Below, piece after piece: positions 15,437 through 22,125 of a stretch of 22,125 nt of DNA. Under the pieces are notes generated by a model. It made no database searches. It was not told the origin of the DNA and saw nothing but the letters and a program-made list of their open reading frames with translations. Numbering within the stretch: position 1 is the first letter of the stretch; each line of letters opens with the position of its first letter. Origin of the DNA: CAZBBC01 sp964489835 (GTDB lineage: Bacteria; Calditrichota; Calditrichia; JAJRVZ01); assembly GCA_964489835.1 (NCBI GenBank), contig CAZBBC010000068.1, positions 1 through 22,125 of the forward strand, in the 5' to 3' direction. Made by a program: the position numbers and the translations under genes.

Positions 15437-15752
15437 AGGTACGGCATGGGATTCCCTGATGGATCCCCGATTCGGACGAACCGAATTTATTGTATTATAT
15501 GATGATGAGAATGAAGAATTTTCACATTTTGACAACCGGGATATCGAGAATGTAGCCCACGGCGCTGGCCCGCAAACGGCTCAAAAAATATTTGAACTTA
15601 AACCGGAAATATTGATAACCGGCAACGGTCCCGGCGGAAATGCGGCGCGTGTACTGGAACAATCCGATATTGAAATATATATTGGGGCCGGTGACATGAC
15701 GGTAAAGCAGGCCTTTGAGGCTTATAAGAACAATCAATTGCAGAAAGTGTAA
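15414..15752 (+). CDS. NifX/ORP-like metal-cluster-binding protein (second copy)
   Basis: The 112-residue product is a single NifX-like domain with the standard pattern MRIAFTTKG, MDPRFGRTEFIVLYD (16-30), NVAHGAGPQTAQKIFELKPEILITGNGPGGNA (about 46-77) and SDIEIYIGAGDMTVKQAFEAYKN. It matches small archaeal/Thermotoga-type NifX-fold proteins better than the first copy. It has no cysteine, so any cluster would be held without Cys ligands, as the D. vulgaris orange protein cluster is thought to be. Its start lies within the end of the second ATPase gene (23-nt overlap). It ends the operon; a 9-bp hairpin covers its stop codon. Confidence 0.87.
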   Translation: MRIAFTTKGTAWDSLMDPRFGRTEFIVLYDDENEEFSHFDNRDIENVAHGAGPQTAQKIFELKPEILITGNGPGGNAARVLEQSDIEIYIGAGDMTVKQAFEAYKNNQLQKV

Positions 15753-15761
15753 CTGCAATTG
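15735..15761. other. Hairpin over stop codon of last ORP-operon gene
   Basis: CAATTGCAG (15735-15743), loop AAAGTGTAA, CTGCAATTG (15753-15761): a perfect 9-bp stem with the TAA stop in its loop. No T-tract follows, so it is not a standard intrinsic terminator. It may protect the 3' end of the mRNA. Confidence 0.4.
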
Positions 15762-15817
15762 GGTGAACAATGCGGAAAAATTTAGGTCACGGTTACACGA
15801 ATTAGTGAGAAGCGAAT

Positions 15818-15865
15818 AGAAAGCAGAATGCTGAAAGCCGGGCCATTTACAGCTTATTGCTTTCT
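15818..15865. repeat. Imperfect inverted repeat between convergent genes
   Basis: AGAAAGCA (15818-15825) pairs with TGCTTTCT (15858-15865), with partial pairing inside. The sequence AGAAAGCAGAATGCTGAAAGC is made of AAAGC/ATGCT-like units about 8 nt apart, like the other repeat families in this window. It fills the short gap between the ORP-like operon and the end of the isomerase gene. Confidence 0.35.
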
Positions 15866-15924
15866 GATTTCTTCAAGCTCCTTCACTCCCTTTGCCTTGC
15901 GTCTTTACATTGCCGCAAGAATTT

Positions 15925-17406
15925 TTATACAAACGGATTCTCTGAAGGGTACTTTTGACTCTTTGGTTGATTATAATATATCTCATCGAGTCCCATCATT
16001 CGTGAGGCGGCGAAGAGATATTTAGCGGCATGTTTAAAAGCCACGGCTGTATGATGCGGAAATCGTTTTTCTATCAGGACATGGCGATAAAAACGCCCCA
16101 TTTCTTCCACCGCAAACACACCAATACAGCCAAATGATTTGGGATTGATATTAAGAACTTCACCATTGGCCACATAGGACCTGAGCTGCGCCTCTGGCGT
16201 TGCCTGAATCCTATAAATGGAAATTGGACCGGACTTTATCTGACCCTCGATCGTACCGCGGGTAATATTGGGTGCCTGGTTCGGTTCCAAAAGACGATGC
16301 ATGATCAACTGGTGCTGCATGACCGGCTGTACAATACAGGATACCGCTGTATTTCCACAATGAAAACCCATCCATAGTTCTTCCATTGTATATTTGCCGA
16401 TTTCTCTCTTACTTTCTTCATAGAGATCCTTTGGTACCGTATTATTGATATCAAGAATGGCCGGGGGTACTTCCGTGGCACAAATAACCATATATTCACT
16501 CAGAGCACCATAAATATCGGCCTCGCAGGCGACCGGAATCCCACGCGCAGCCAACCGTGAATTTAAATAACAGGGTACATGACCGAAATACTTTTGAAAA
16601 GCGGGCCAGCATTTATTGGCAAAGGCACCATAGGTGGAGGCCCCGAGATGTTCATCCATAAATTTTTGCAGGGCCAGTTCATATTGCGCTAACTTTTCAA
16701 TCAGATCAGGATAAGTGTTCCCCTGACCCAGTTCTTCTGTCATTTCTCTGGTAATATCTTTGATTACCGGGTTGTTTTTTTCAGCATTAACGATATCGTA
16801 AAGGTCCAACTCACTATTTTCCATGATCTCAATACCCAGATCATACAACGGTTGTATGGGCGCATGACAGGTTAAAAAATCAAACGGCCGGGGGCCGAAG
16901 GAAAATATTTTCAGATTCTTAACACCATTGACAATTCGGGCAACTGGTATAAACTCCGCCAACATTTCAGCAATATCAGCGGCATCTCCTACCGGGTATT
17001 CCGGTATGTAGGGATTTAGATGGCGCAGTCCGATGTTGTATGAAGTACTAAGCAGACCACAGTAGGCATCACCGCGACCCTGAATCAGATCCTTTCCGCT
17101 ATCTTCAGCCGCAGCAACAATCATGGTTGGCCCGGCGAATTTTTGGACCAATAAGGTGGTCGGACCTTCCGGACCAAAATTTCCCAGATAAACAGCCAGG
17201 GCATTCACATCCTTTTGTCTTAATTCATCCAGTGCTTTTAAAACATCTTTTTCATTCTCGACGATGGTCTCTAGTTCAGTGATCGCCAGATGATTCTTTT
17301 TACAAGCGGCAACCACTTTTTTCCTGCGTTCTCTGGAAAGTTCAATGGGAAAACAATCCCGACTGACCGCTATCAATCCAAGATTGATATCAGGTATATT
17401 TTGCAT
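15925..17406 (-). CDS. L-fucose/L-arabinose isomerase-superfamily sugar isomerase
   Basis: The 493-residue cytosolic protein belongs to the COG2407 FucI/AraA-type ketol isomerases, which use a divalent metal (usually Mn2+) bound by acid and histidine residues. Candidates are Glu295 (VACEADIYG), Asp319 (AILDINN), His349 (MGFHCGN) and His451/452 (RFPHHTAVA). The N-half is the Rossmann-like substrate-binding part (LAVYLGNFGPEGPTTLL, 70-86). It is the last gene of a symporter-kinase-isomerase series, and the kinase next to it is ribulokinase-like, so the natural reaction is probably L-arabinose to L-ribulose or a close pentose. It is not the classical AraA sequence type. AGGAAG 7 nt upstream supports the start. 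The isomerase class is firm; the substrate is inferred. Confidence 0.83.
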   Translation of the reverse strand: MQNIPDINLGLIAVSRDCFPIELSRERRKKVVAACKKNHLAITELETIVENEKDVLKALDELRQKDVNALAVYLGNFGPEGPTTLLVQKFAGPTMIVAAAEDSGKDLIQGRGDAYCGLLSTSYNIGLRHLNPYIPEYPVGDAADIAEMLAEFIPVARIVNGVKNLKIFSFGPRPFDFLTCHAPIQPLYDLGIEIMENSELDLYDIVNAEKNNPVIKDITREMTEELGQGNTYPDLIEKLAQYELALQKFMDEHLGASTYGAFANKCWPAFQKYFGHVPCYLNSRLAARGIPVACEADIYGALSEYMVICATEVPPAILDINNTVPKDLYEESKREIGKYTMEELWMGFHCGNTAVSCIVQPVMQHQLIMHRLLEPNQAPNITRGTIEGQIKSGPISIYRIQATPEAQLRSYVANGEVLNINPKSFGCIGVFAVEEMGRFYRHVLIEKRFPHHTAVAFKHAAKYLFAASRMMGLDEIYYNQPKSQKYPSENPFV

Positions 17407-17490
17407 GATCTAACTTCCTAACTCCGGTTTTTACCAAATACCGGTTTAAGCTATTGCCGACCAAAACTTTGTTGTTTTAATAAAGTTTTT

Positions 17491-17628
17491 AAAATAACAA
17501 ATAACAAATCCCAAATATCAAATAAATTCCAATTCACAATTTCAAAAATTCAATCAATTATGTTTTGGTCATTGGTACTTTGAAAATTGAATATTATTTG
17601 TAATTTGTGATTTGTAATTTGTTTTTTC
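17491..17628. repeat. Inverted AT-rich heptad repeat (CAAATNA family)
   Basis: The left arm (17493-17555) is a run of ACAAATN/CAAATATC-like units about 7 nt apart. The right arm (17580-17628) is its complement (ATTTGTAATTTGTGATTTGTA). They enclose a short spacer, TCAATTATGTTTTGGTCATTGG. This kind of paired repeat is widespread in environmental bacterial genomes. It sits between the kinase and isomerase genes and could fold in the mRNA. Confidence 0.6.
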
Positions 17629-17642
17629 CGATTTATCGGGCC

Positions 17643-19346
17643 CTATGTATTCTCTTTACGAACCTGATCACGGAGACTTAGCAAATCCTTCATCACATTG
17701 TACATACTGCCGGACCATTCCTTGGTGCCAAAACCATCGTAGAGCTGGCGGTATAATGCATATAGTTTTTGATAGACTTCATGGTTTTTAGCAATCGGCT
17801 CATAGACTTTATTGGTGCCTGTCATAGTTTTCTGTGCTTCTATAACATTTGCATATCCACCGGCATTTTTCCCGGCAGCAACAGCAGCAAAGATAGCCGC
17901 ACCCAAGGCGGGTGCTTGATCACTTTGTGAAATCTTCATCGGGCGATTCAGAATATCGGCATATATTTGCATCAGCATCGGACTCTTAGCTGCCAGACCG
18001 CCGCAATTTACCACCTCTTTAATCTTTACCCCATTTTCTTCGATTCGATCGATAATAGCCAGAGCGCCAAAGGCAGTCCCTTCTATCAATGCGCGGTAAA
18101 TTTCATGCGGATGTGTATGCAATGTCTGGCCGATCAGTAGACCGGAGAGGCGAACATCAACCAATATCGTACGATTACCGTTATTCCAGTCCAAGGCAAG
18201 TAAACCGCTTTCACCGGGCTTCAGACCGGCAGCGGTTTTCTCCAGACTTATAAATTTCTCATCCTGTGTCCTTCCGTATTTGTCCGGAACGAGATGATTG
18301 ATAAACCATAGAAATATATCACCGACCGCAGATTGCCCGGCTTCAATGCCGAAATAACCACCCATAACCGAGCCATCGACAATGCCACAAACGCCGGGGA
18401 TATCCTGGAGGGGTTCATCATTTGGCCAGACCATGATATCACAGGTACTGGTGCCTAAAATTTTAACCAGGACGCCCGGTTTGATACCTGCGCCAACTGC
18501 TCCCATATGTGCATCAAAAGCACCGACAGATACCACCACCTTGGTTGATAATCCCAGTTTTTCTGCCCACGGTGGCGATAAATAACCCACCTTTTCTTCA
18601 GCCGGATACGCCTGATCATAAAGATGATGGCGTAATTCTGCCAGCCCAGATGACAGCGAGTCCAGAAAGTCAGGATCCGGCAAACCACCCCATTGTTTGC
18701 TATACATCGCCTTATGTCCGGCAGCACAGATGCTTCGTTTAAGGTCTTTTGGCGATGTCTTACCGGTAAGCAGCGCTGGTATCCAATCACAGATTTCAAC
18801 GAAGCTGTCAGCCGCCTTAAATACATCAGGTGCTGTCTTCTGACAGTGCCAGATTTTGCTCCAGAACCATTCGGAGGAATAAACACCACCGATCTTCGCC
18901 AGATACTGTGGTCTTATTTTCTCAGCCTGCTTTGTTATTATTTGCGCTTCTTGATGGCTGGTATGATCTTTCCATAACCAGACCATGGCCGCCGGATGAT
19001 TTTTAAATTGTTGATCAAAACAAAGGGGGACTCCCTTTTCATCGACAGGCATGGGGCTGCTTCCGGTCGTATCTACCCCGATCCCGATGATATCTTCCGC
19101 CAGAAATTGTGAATCATTGGTTCTTGCCATTTTAATGGCTGCTGTAACTGATATTTTAATAGCTTCGATATAATCCGCCGGATTTTGGCGGGCGACATTT
19201 GGGTCGGTAGGATCGGTAATGACACCGGCGTCACCGGAAGGATAAGAGTAAACGTGACTGGCTAGTTCTTTGCCATCACTAATGTCCACGATCAAAGCGC
19301 GGCAGGAGTTGGTACCAAAATCCAGACCAATGGCACATTTACTCAT
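17643..19346 (-). CDS. araB: Ribulokinase (FGGY family)
   Basis: The 567-residue cytosolic kinase phosphorylates L-ribulose to L-ribulose 5-phosphate. It is close to E. coli AraB along its length: GLDFGTNSCRALIVD (7-21), GVDTTGSSPMPVD (90-102), WKDHT (125-129), the SSEWFWSKI block (157-165), GAFDAHMGAVGAG with catalytic base Asp278, the ATP-site GTSTCD (298-303) and GLEAGQSAVGDIF-like (GIEAGQSAVGDIF). A longer reading frame begins at 19391, but I chose the inner ATG because AAAGGA lies 6-7 nt upstream and the extra 15 residues are coded by a repeat. It is second in the operon, after the symporter. L-ribulose-5-phosphate 4-epimerase is not in the window. Confidence 0.93.
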   Translation of the reverse strand: MSKCAIGLDFGTNSCRALIVDISDGKELASHVYSYPSGDAGVITDPTDPNVARQNPADYIEAIKISVTAAIKMARTNDSQFLAEDIIGIGVDTTGSSPMPVDEKGVPLCFDQQFKNHPAAMVWLWKDHTSHQEAQIITKQAEKIRPQYLAKIGGVYSSEWFWSKIWHCQKTAPDVFKAADSFVEICDWIPALLTGKTSPKDLKRSICAAGHKAMYSKQWGGLPDPDFLDSLSSGLAELRHHLYDQAYPAEEKVGYLSPPWAEKLGLSTKVVVSVGAFDAHMGAVGAGIKPGVLVKILGTSTCDIMVWPNDEPLQDIPGVCGIVDGSVMGGYFGIEAGQSAVGDIFLWFINHLVPDKYGRTQDEKFISLEKTAAGLKPGESGLLALDWNNGNRTILVDVRLSGLLIGQTLHTHPHEIYRALIEGTAFGALAIIDRIEENGVKIKEVVNCGGLAAKSPMLMQIYADILNRPMKISQSDQAPALGAAIFAAVAAGKNAGGYANVIEAQKTMTGTNKVYEPIAKNHEVYQKLYALYRQLYDGFGTKEWSGSMYNVMKDLLSLRDQVRKENT

Positions 19347-19370
19347 ATTTTTCCTTTCGAACATTATTTT

Positions 19371-19479
19371 ACCACGAAGAGCACGAAGCACACGAAGTTT
19401 AAAAAAATTATAGAGTATGTTACATTCGTTATAAAAATAGTCTATATAATATCTTCGTGACCTTTGTGGTCTTCGTGGT
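19371..19479. repeat. Inverted CACGAAG nonamer repeat
   Basis: The left arm (19371-19397) is three nonamers with the core CACGAAG (ACCACGAAG, AGCACGAAG, CACACGAAG). The right arm (19453-19479) matches its complement at 23 of 27 positions. The 55-nt AT-rich interior has no gene. It lies between the symporter and kinase genes. A relative occurs at 21345-21534. Confidence 0.7.
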
Positions 19480-19533
19480 TGAAAAATAAATCTACTCTGA
19501 GAACTCGGTGTCTCTGTGGCTAAAAAATCTGTC

Positions 19534-21288
19534 CTAACCGGTAAAGTACATATAAGCCGTAAAAATCAGCAGCAATAGAGCTACCGAAGCTAAGACATCT
19601 CCTTTTGACCAGCTCTTTTTGGTTTCTGCCCGATGTTCAGTGGTCGTTGTTCCATAGGTCAGTCCACTGATTCGATTATAATCCGGTGTTTCCGTTAAAT
19701 AGCTGACAATAATCATCACGGCCACACAAACCAAAAATATGACCAGACTGTAATATTGAAAAAAGATATGGTTAATTACCCAGAAAAAAGACCCCTCTGA
19801 ATAGGCAAATCCTTCCATTAGTTTGACCGGCGTATCCACGGCCAGGCGGAAAACGCCCAATCCGAATCCGGTAATCAGAGCCGCTAAACATCCTTTGGCA
19901 TTCAGTCTTTTCCAAAAAACACCCAGGAAAAATACCACAAAAATCGGGGGTGCCAGATAAGACTGTACACCTTGTAGATAATCATAAAGTCCTTTTCCCC
20001 CCTGGATAACCGGTATCCAGAAAAGACCGATCAGGACCATAACAGCTGTCGCCATTCTACCGATCCATACCAGTTGATGTTGTGTCGCTTTAGGACGAAG
20101 TCTGGAATAGAAATCCATGGTAAAGAGAGTAGAGGAGGCATTAAATACACCGGCCAGTGAACTCATCAAAGCTGCTAAAAGACCGGCAACGACCAGACCG
20201 CGTACCCCAACAGGTAAAACATATGCGACTAACAATGGAAAGGCTTTTTGGGCGTTATCCCGTATTAATTGTCCGTCCATTCCGAATAATTCCTGTTGTA
20301 ATTCCGGTAAGATGCCATTTTTTGCAATTGCATAGCAGATTATGCCGGGAATAATGAAAATAAAAACAGGTAATAACTTTAAAAATGCGGCAGCGATGGA
20401 ACCCCGCCGTGCTTCTGTCTGGTTTGGTGCACCGAGGGCACGTTGTACAATATACTGGTCGGTTGTCCAGTACCACAGTCCGATGATCGGTGCACAAAAT
20501 AGCATTCCCAGCCAGGGATAGTTATCATTAAAATACCAGGCCATCCGGCCGGCTTCATGCACCGGTGCCCAGGTCGCCTCCACGCCGGTTGGTACCAGCG
20601 GTTTCCAGAGGTTGAACATTTCCGATCCGGCGATGGCACGCAGTTCTCCCCAACCGCCCAGGACCTTTAAACCAAAATAAGTGACCAACAGGGATCCGAG
20701 AACTAAAATAACCGTTTGCAGGGTTTCTGTATAAGCTACCGCACGCATCCCTCCCATTATGGTGTAAATGCCGGTCAGGATGATTACAAGTATAGAGCCA
20801 ATCCAGAAGCTATCCATACCTAAAAAATTGAGATCCGGCAGCAATACACTGAAAACAATACCACCGGCAAAAATACCGACGGCAATTTTGGTTAGAACAT
20901 AAGCAACCAGTGAAATAACGGAAAGGACCGTACGGGCGGCCGGTGAGAATCGTCTTTCTAAAAATTCGGGCATAGTAAAAACTTTTGAACGCATATAAAA
21001 AGGGACCATCACCCAGCCCAGAACCAGGAGACACCAGGCATGCAATTCATAATGGGCCATGGCTACCCCATCCGTTGCCCCGGAACCGGCCAGGCCGACC
21101 AGATGCTCTGAACCGATATTGGAAGCAAAAATTGATGCCCCGATAATAAACCAGCCTAAATGACGACCGGCTAAAAAATAATCGGTGGAAGTATCCTGTC
21201 TTTGCTTAATTACCCACCAGGCTAATCCCAATATAATCAGAAAATAACCGGCAATAATGATCCAATCGAGACTTTGTAATGTCGACAT
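19534..21288 (-). CDS. Sodium:solute symporter, SGLT-like sugar transporter
   Basis: The 584-residue inner-membrane transporter of the SSS family has about 14 helices and resembles vSGLT and mammalian SGLT. Landmarks are DYFLAGRHLGWFIIGASIFASNIGSEHLVG (36-65), FTMPEFLERRF (104-114), GGMRAVAYTETLQ (179-191), WYWTTDQYIVQRALGA (272-287), and the Na2-site helix with Ala373, Ser376 and Ser377 (LLAALMSSLAGVFNAS), the same spacing as the vSGLT Na+ ligands. It takes up a sugar with Na+. It begins the operon that continues to ribulokinase and isomerase, so a pentose such as L-arabinose is the probable substrate (inference). GAAAGGAAAA precedes the ATG. Confidence 0.9.
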   Translation of the reverse strand: MSTLQSLDWIIIAGYFLIILGLAWWVIKQRQDTSTDYFLAGRHLGWFIIGASIFASNIGSEHLVGLAGSGATDGVAMAHYELHAWCLLVLGWVMVPFYMRSKVFTMPEFLERRFSPAARTVLSVISLVAYVLTKIAVGIFAGGIVFSVLLPDLNFLGMDSFWIGSILVIILTGIYTIMGGMRAVAYTETLQTVILVLGSLLVTYFGLKVLGGWGELRAIAGSEMFNLWKPLVPTGVEATWAPVHEAGRMAWYFNDNYPWLGMLFCAPIIGLWYWTTDQYIVQRALGAPNQTEARRGSIAAAFLKLLPVFIFIIPGIICYAIAKNGILPELQQELFGMDGQLIRDNAQKAFPLLVAYVLPVGVRGLVVAGLLAALMSSLAGVFNASSTLFTMDFYSRLRPKATQHQLVWIGRMATAVMVLIGLFWIPVIQGGKGLYDYLQGVQSYLAPPIFVVFFLGVFWKRLNAKGCLAALITGFGLGVFRLAVDTPVKLMEGFAYSEGSFFWVINHIFFQYYSLVIFLVCVAVMIIVSYLTETPDYNRISGLTYGTTTTEHRAETKKSWSKGDVLASVALLLLIFTAYMYFTG

Positions 21289-21344
21289 TTTTTTTCCTTT
21301 CTATTATTTCGATAAACTGTAAAGTGCTTTATCTATTAATGTGA

Positions 21345-21534
21345 ACCACGAAGAACGCGAAGGGCACGAAGATCTTTTATGAATTAAGAATGTAAATATA
21401 TTAATGACATAATATTAGCACCTTTTATTTCCAGCTCAAATTCATAATTCTAAATTCTCAATTTTTAATTGCTTTTTATCTTTGTGTGCGGAGCCTGTCC
21501 TGAGACCGGAAGGTCTAAGGATCTGCTTCGTGGT
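21345..21534. repeat. CACGAAG nonamer inverted repeat with inner insertion
   Basis: The left arm 21345-21371 has three nonamers (ACCACGAAG, AACGCGAAG, GGCACGAAG). The right arm is split: CTTTGTGTG at 21480-21488 and CTTCGTGGT at 21526-21534. A 37-nt GC-richer segment lies between them, with the CCTGTCCTGAG...AAGGATCT signature of another common intergenic repeat. Confidence 0.6.
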
Positions 21535-21675
21535 TTATAAATATTCATGTACTCATTCATCGTATCATTCAGGCAGGTAAATTAAAACACCCATTAATTT
21601 ATCTTACAAATATTTCATAATCCCCGCAAATAAAGATTTTAAATTGTTAATGTGTTTTTACCGCTAGGGCGCTAA

Positions 21676-21714
21676 TCCCGATAAATATGTCTCCATTCTG
21701 TCGACATATCGGGA
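21676..21714. repeat. CCCGATA/TATCGGG imperfect hairpin
   Basis: TCCCGATAAATATGTC and GACATATCGGGA are complementary apart from a 4-nt insertion in the left arm, with the loop TCCATTCTGTC between. It is non-coding and lies in the repeat tract upstream of the symporter operon. Confidence 0.45.
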
Positions 21715-21916
21715 TAAAAGCATCCATGATTTCAGAAGCGCAAGGTTCGCAATGATTAATTAGGTATTGGTAATTAGTAATTCGGAACTGGTTAAATCCT
21801 TGGTTATTGAATTTTTGTTTGCGGCATCGCTGCGATATGCTATTGTAGCCAAAAACTTTGTTATTTCCGCTGCGGCGGATCGCCGGGGCGATTAGCAAAA
21901 ATTATAAAAACTTTTA

Positions 21917-22092
21917 TCCACGGATTATCCGTCGAAGCCGGATCTCGTCATAGCCACGTCTGCGCCGGGCAGGCCGGGCAGGCAGGCTATGACTGACACT
22001 GATTTGCACGGATTAAAACTAAAATAAAAATAATTTTTAAATAAAATCTGTGTCAATCCATGTCAATCCATGTTAATCCGTGAAATCCGTGG
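21917..22092. repeat. AATCCGTG array with nested hairpin element
   Basis: The right arm (22043-22092) is five units of about 10 nt (AATCTGTGTC, AATCCATGTC, AATCCATGTT, AATCCGTGA, AATCCGTGG). The left arm has the complement in two parts, TCCACGGATT (21917-21926) and TGACACTGATTTGCACGGATT (21993-22014). Between them is a GC-rich piece with a 9-bp stem, GTCATAGCC (21947-21955) with GGCTATGAC (21985-21993), around two GGGCAGG units. Confidence 0.6.
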
Positions 22093-22125
22093 ACTATTTT
22101 TTTCTTTGATTACAGCAATATGCTG

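Larger units (their letters stand above)
21289..22125. other. Gene-free tract with nested repeats
   Basis: No credible gene is present in these 837 bases. The short frame at 21647-21898 on the minus strand crosses several repeats and has no ribosome binding site. The tract holds the upstream region of the symporter operon and several repeat elements listed separately: CACGAAG nonamers, a GGTATTGG-like unit near 21763-21791, a CCCGATA...TATCGGG hairpin (21676-21714) and an AATCCGTG array (21917-22092). Confidence 0.7.

Noticed and set aside
15828..16025. 65-residue + strand ORF after the ORP-like operon
   Set aside because: It starts in an inverted repeat and runs antisense into the end of the isomerase gene, with no ribosome binding site.
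17491..17628. CRISPR array
   Set aside because: Units are 7 nt, degenerate and arranged as two inverted arms; there are no uniform spacers and no cas genes.
17628..17642. CCGAT-TT-ATCGG hairpin next to the kinase stop codon as terminator
   Set aside because: On the kinase strand it is followed by A-run, not U-run; the T-run lies on the other strand before the stem.
19347..19391. N-terminal extension of the ribulokinase
   Set aside because: The extra residues are coded by the CACGAAG repeat and have no ribosome binding site; the inner ATG at 19346 has AAAGGA and matches AraB starts.
21647..21898. 83-residue minus-strand ORF in the repeat tract
   Set aside because: It crosses repeat elements, has no ribosome binding site and no recognisable motif.

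Overview
The window (about 40-45% GC by eye) looks like a piece of an uncultured, anaerobic, Gram-negative bacterium of the FCB kind (Calditrichota/KSB1/Ignavibacteria-like). The reasons are a type IX secretion C-terminal sorting domain with a PNPFNP motif on a multiheme cytochrome, an outer-membrane barrel operon, an anaerobe-type 'orange protein' (ORP)-like cluster with ferredoxin-MinD ATPases, carbohydrate-active secreted proteins, and intergenic spaces full of inverted repeats of a type I associate with environmental genomes. Lineage is an inference; no rRNA, tRNA or marker gene is present.

Layout. (1) 101-2077 (+): secreted six-hairpin-type carbohydrate-active protein. (2) 2292-2489 (+): small two-helix membrane protein. 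(3) 2675-4597 (-): exported pentaheme cytochrome with a type IX sorting domain. (4) 4850-9320 (+): tightly packed five-gene operon: LolD-type ATPase, LolC/E-type permease, an exported NifX-like domain protein, a LolA-like lipoprotein-sorting protein and an outer-membrane beta-barrel. (5) 9336-9752 (+): remnant of an S41 peptidase, running into an inverted-repeat element. (6) 9894-12263 (-): secreted tandem alpha/beta-hydrolase with a glucuronoyl-esterase-like first serine motif. (7) 12624-15752 (+): six-gene ORP/Mrp-like operon: DUF134 regulator with zinc ribbon, Gly-rich zinc-ribbon protein, NifX-like protein, two ferredoxin-MinD ATPases, second NifX-like protein. A perfect 20-bp palindrome lies between plausible -35 and -10 boxes upstream. 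(8) 15925-21288 (-): sugar operon: Na+/sugar symporter, ribulokinase (araB) and a FucI/AraA-superfamily isomerase. (9) 21289-22125: no gene, only nested inverted repeats.

How it fits together. The two secreted carbohydrate-active proteins and the symporter-ribulokinase-isomerase operon suggest use of plant-type polysaccharide, with L-arabinose or a related pentose as one product. The ORP-like operon encodes a cytosolic metal-cluster/ATPase complex. The most unusual locus is the Lol-like operon, in which a NifX-fold protein carries a signal peptide and sits between the permease and the periplasmic LolA-like carrier. The window therefore holds three NifX-like proteins, two predicted cytosolic and one predicted exported.
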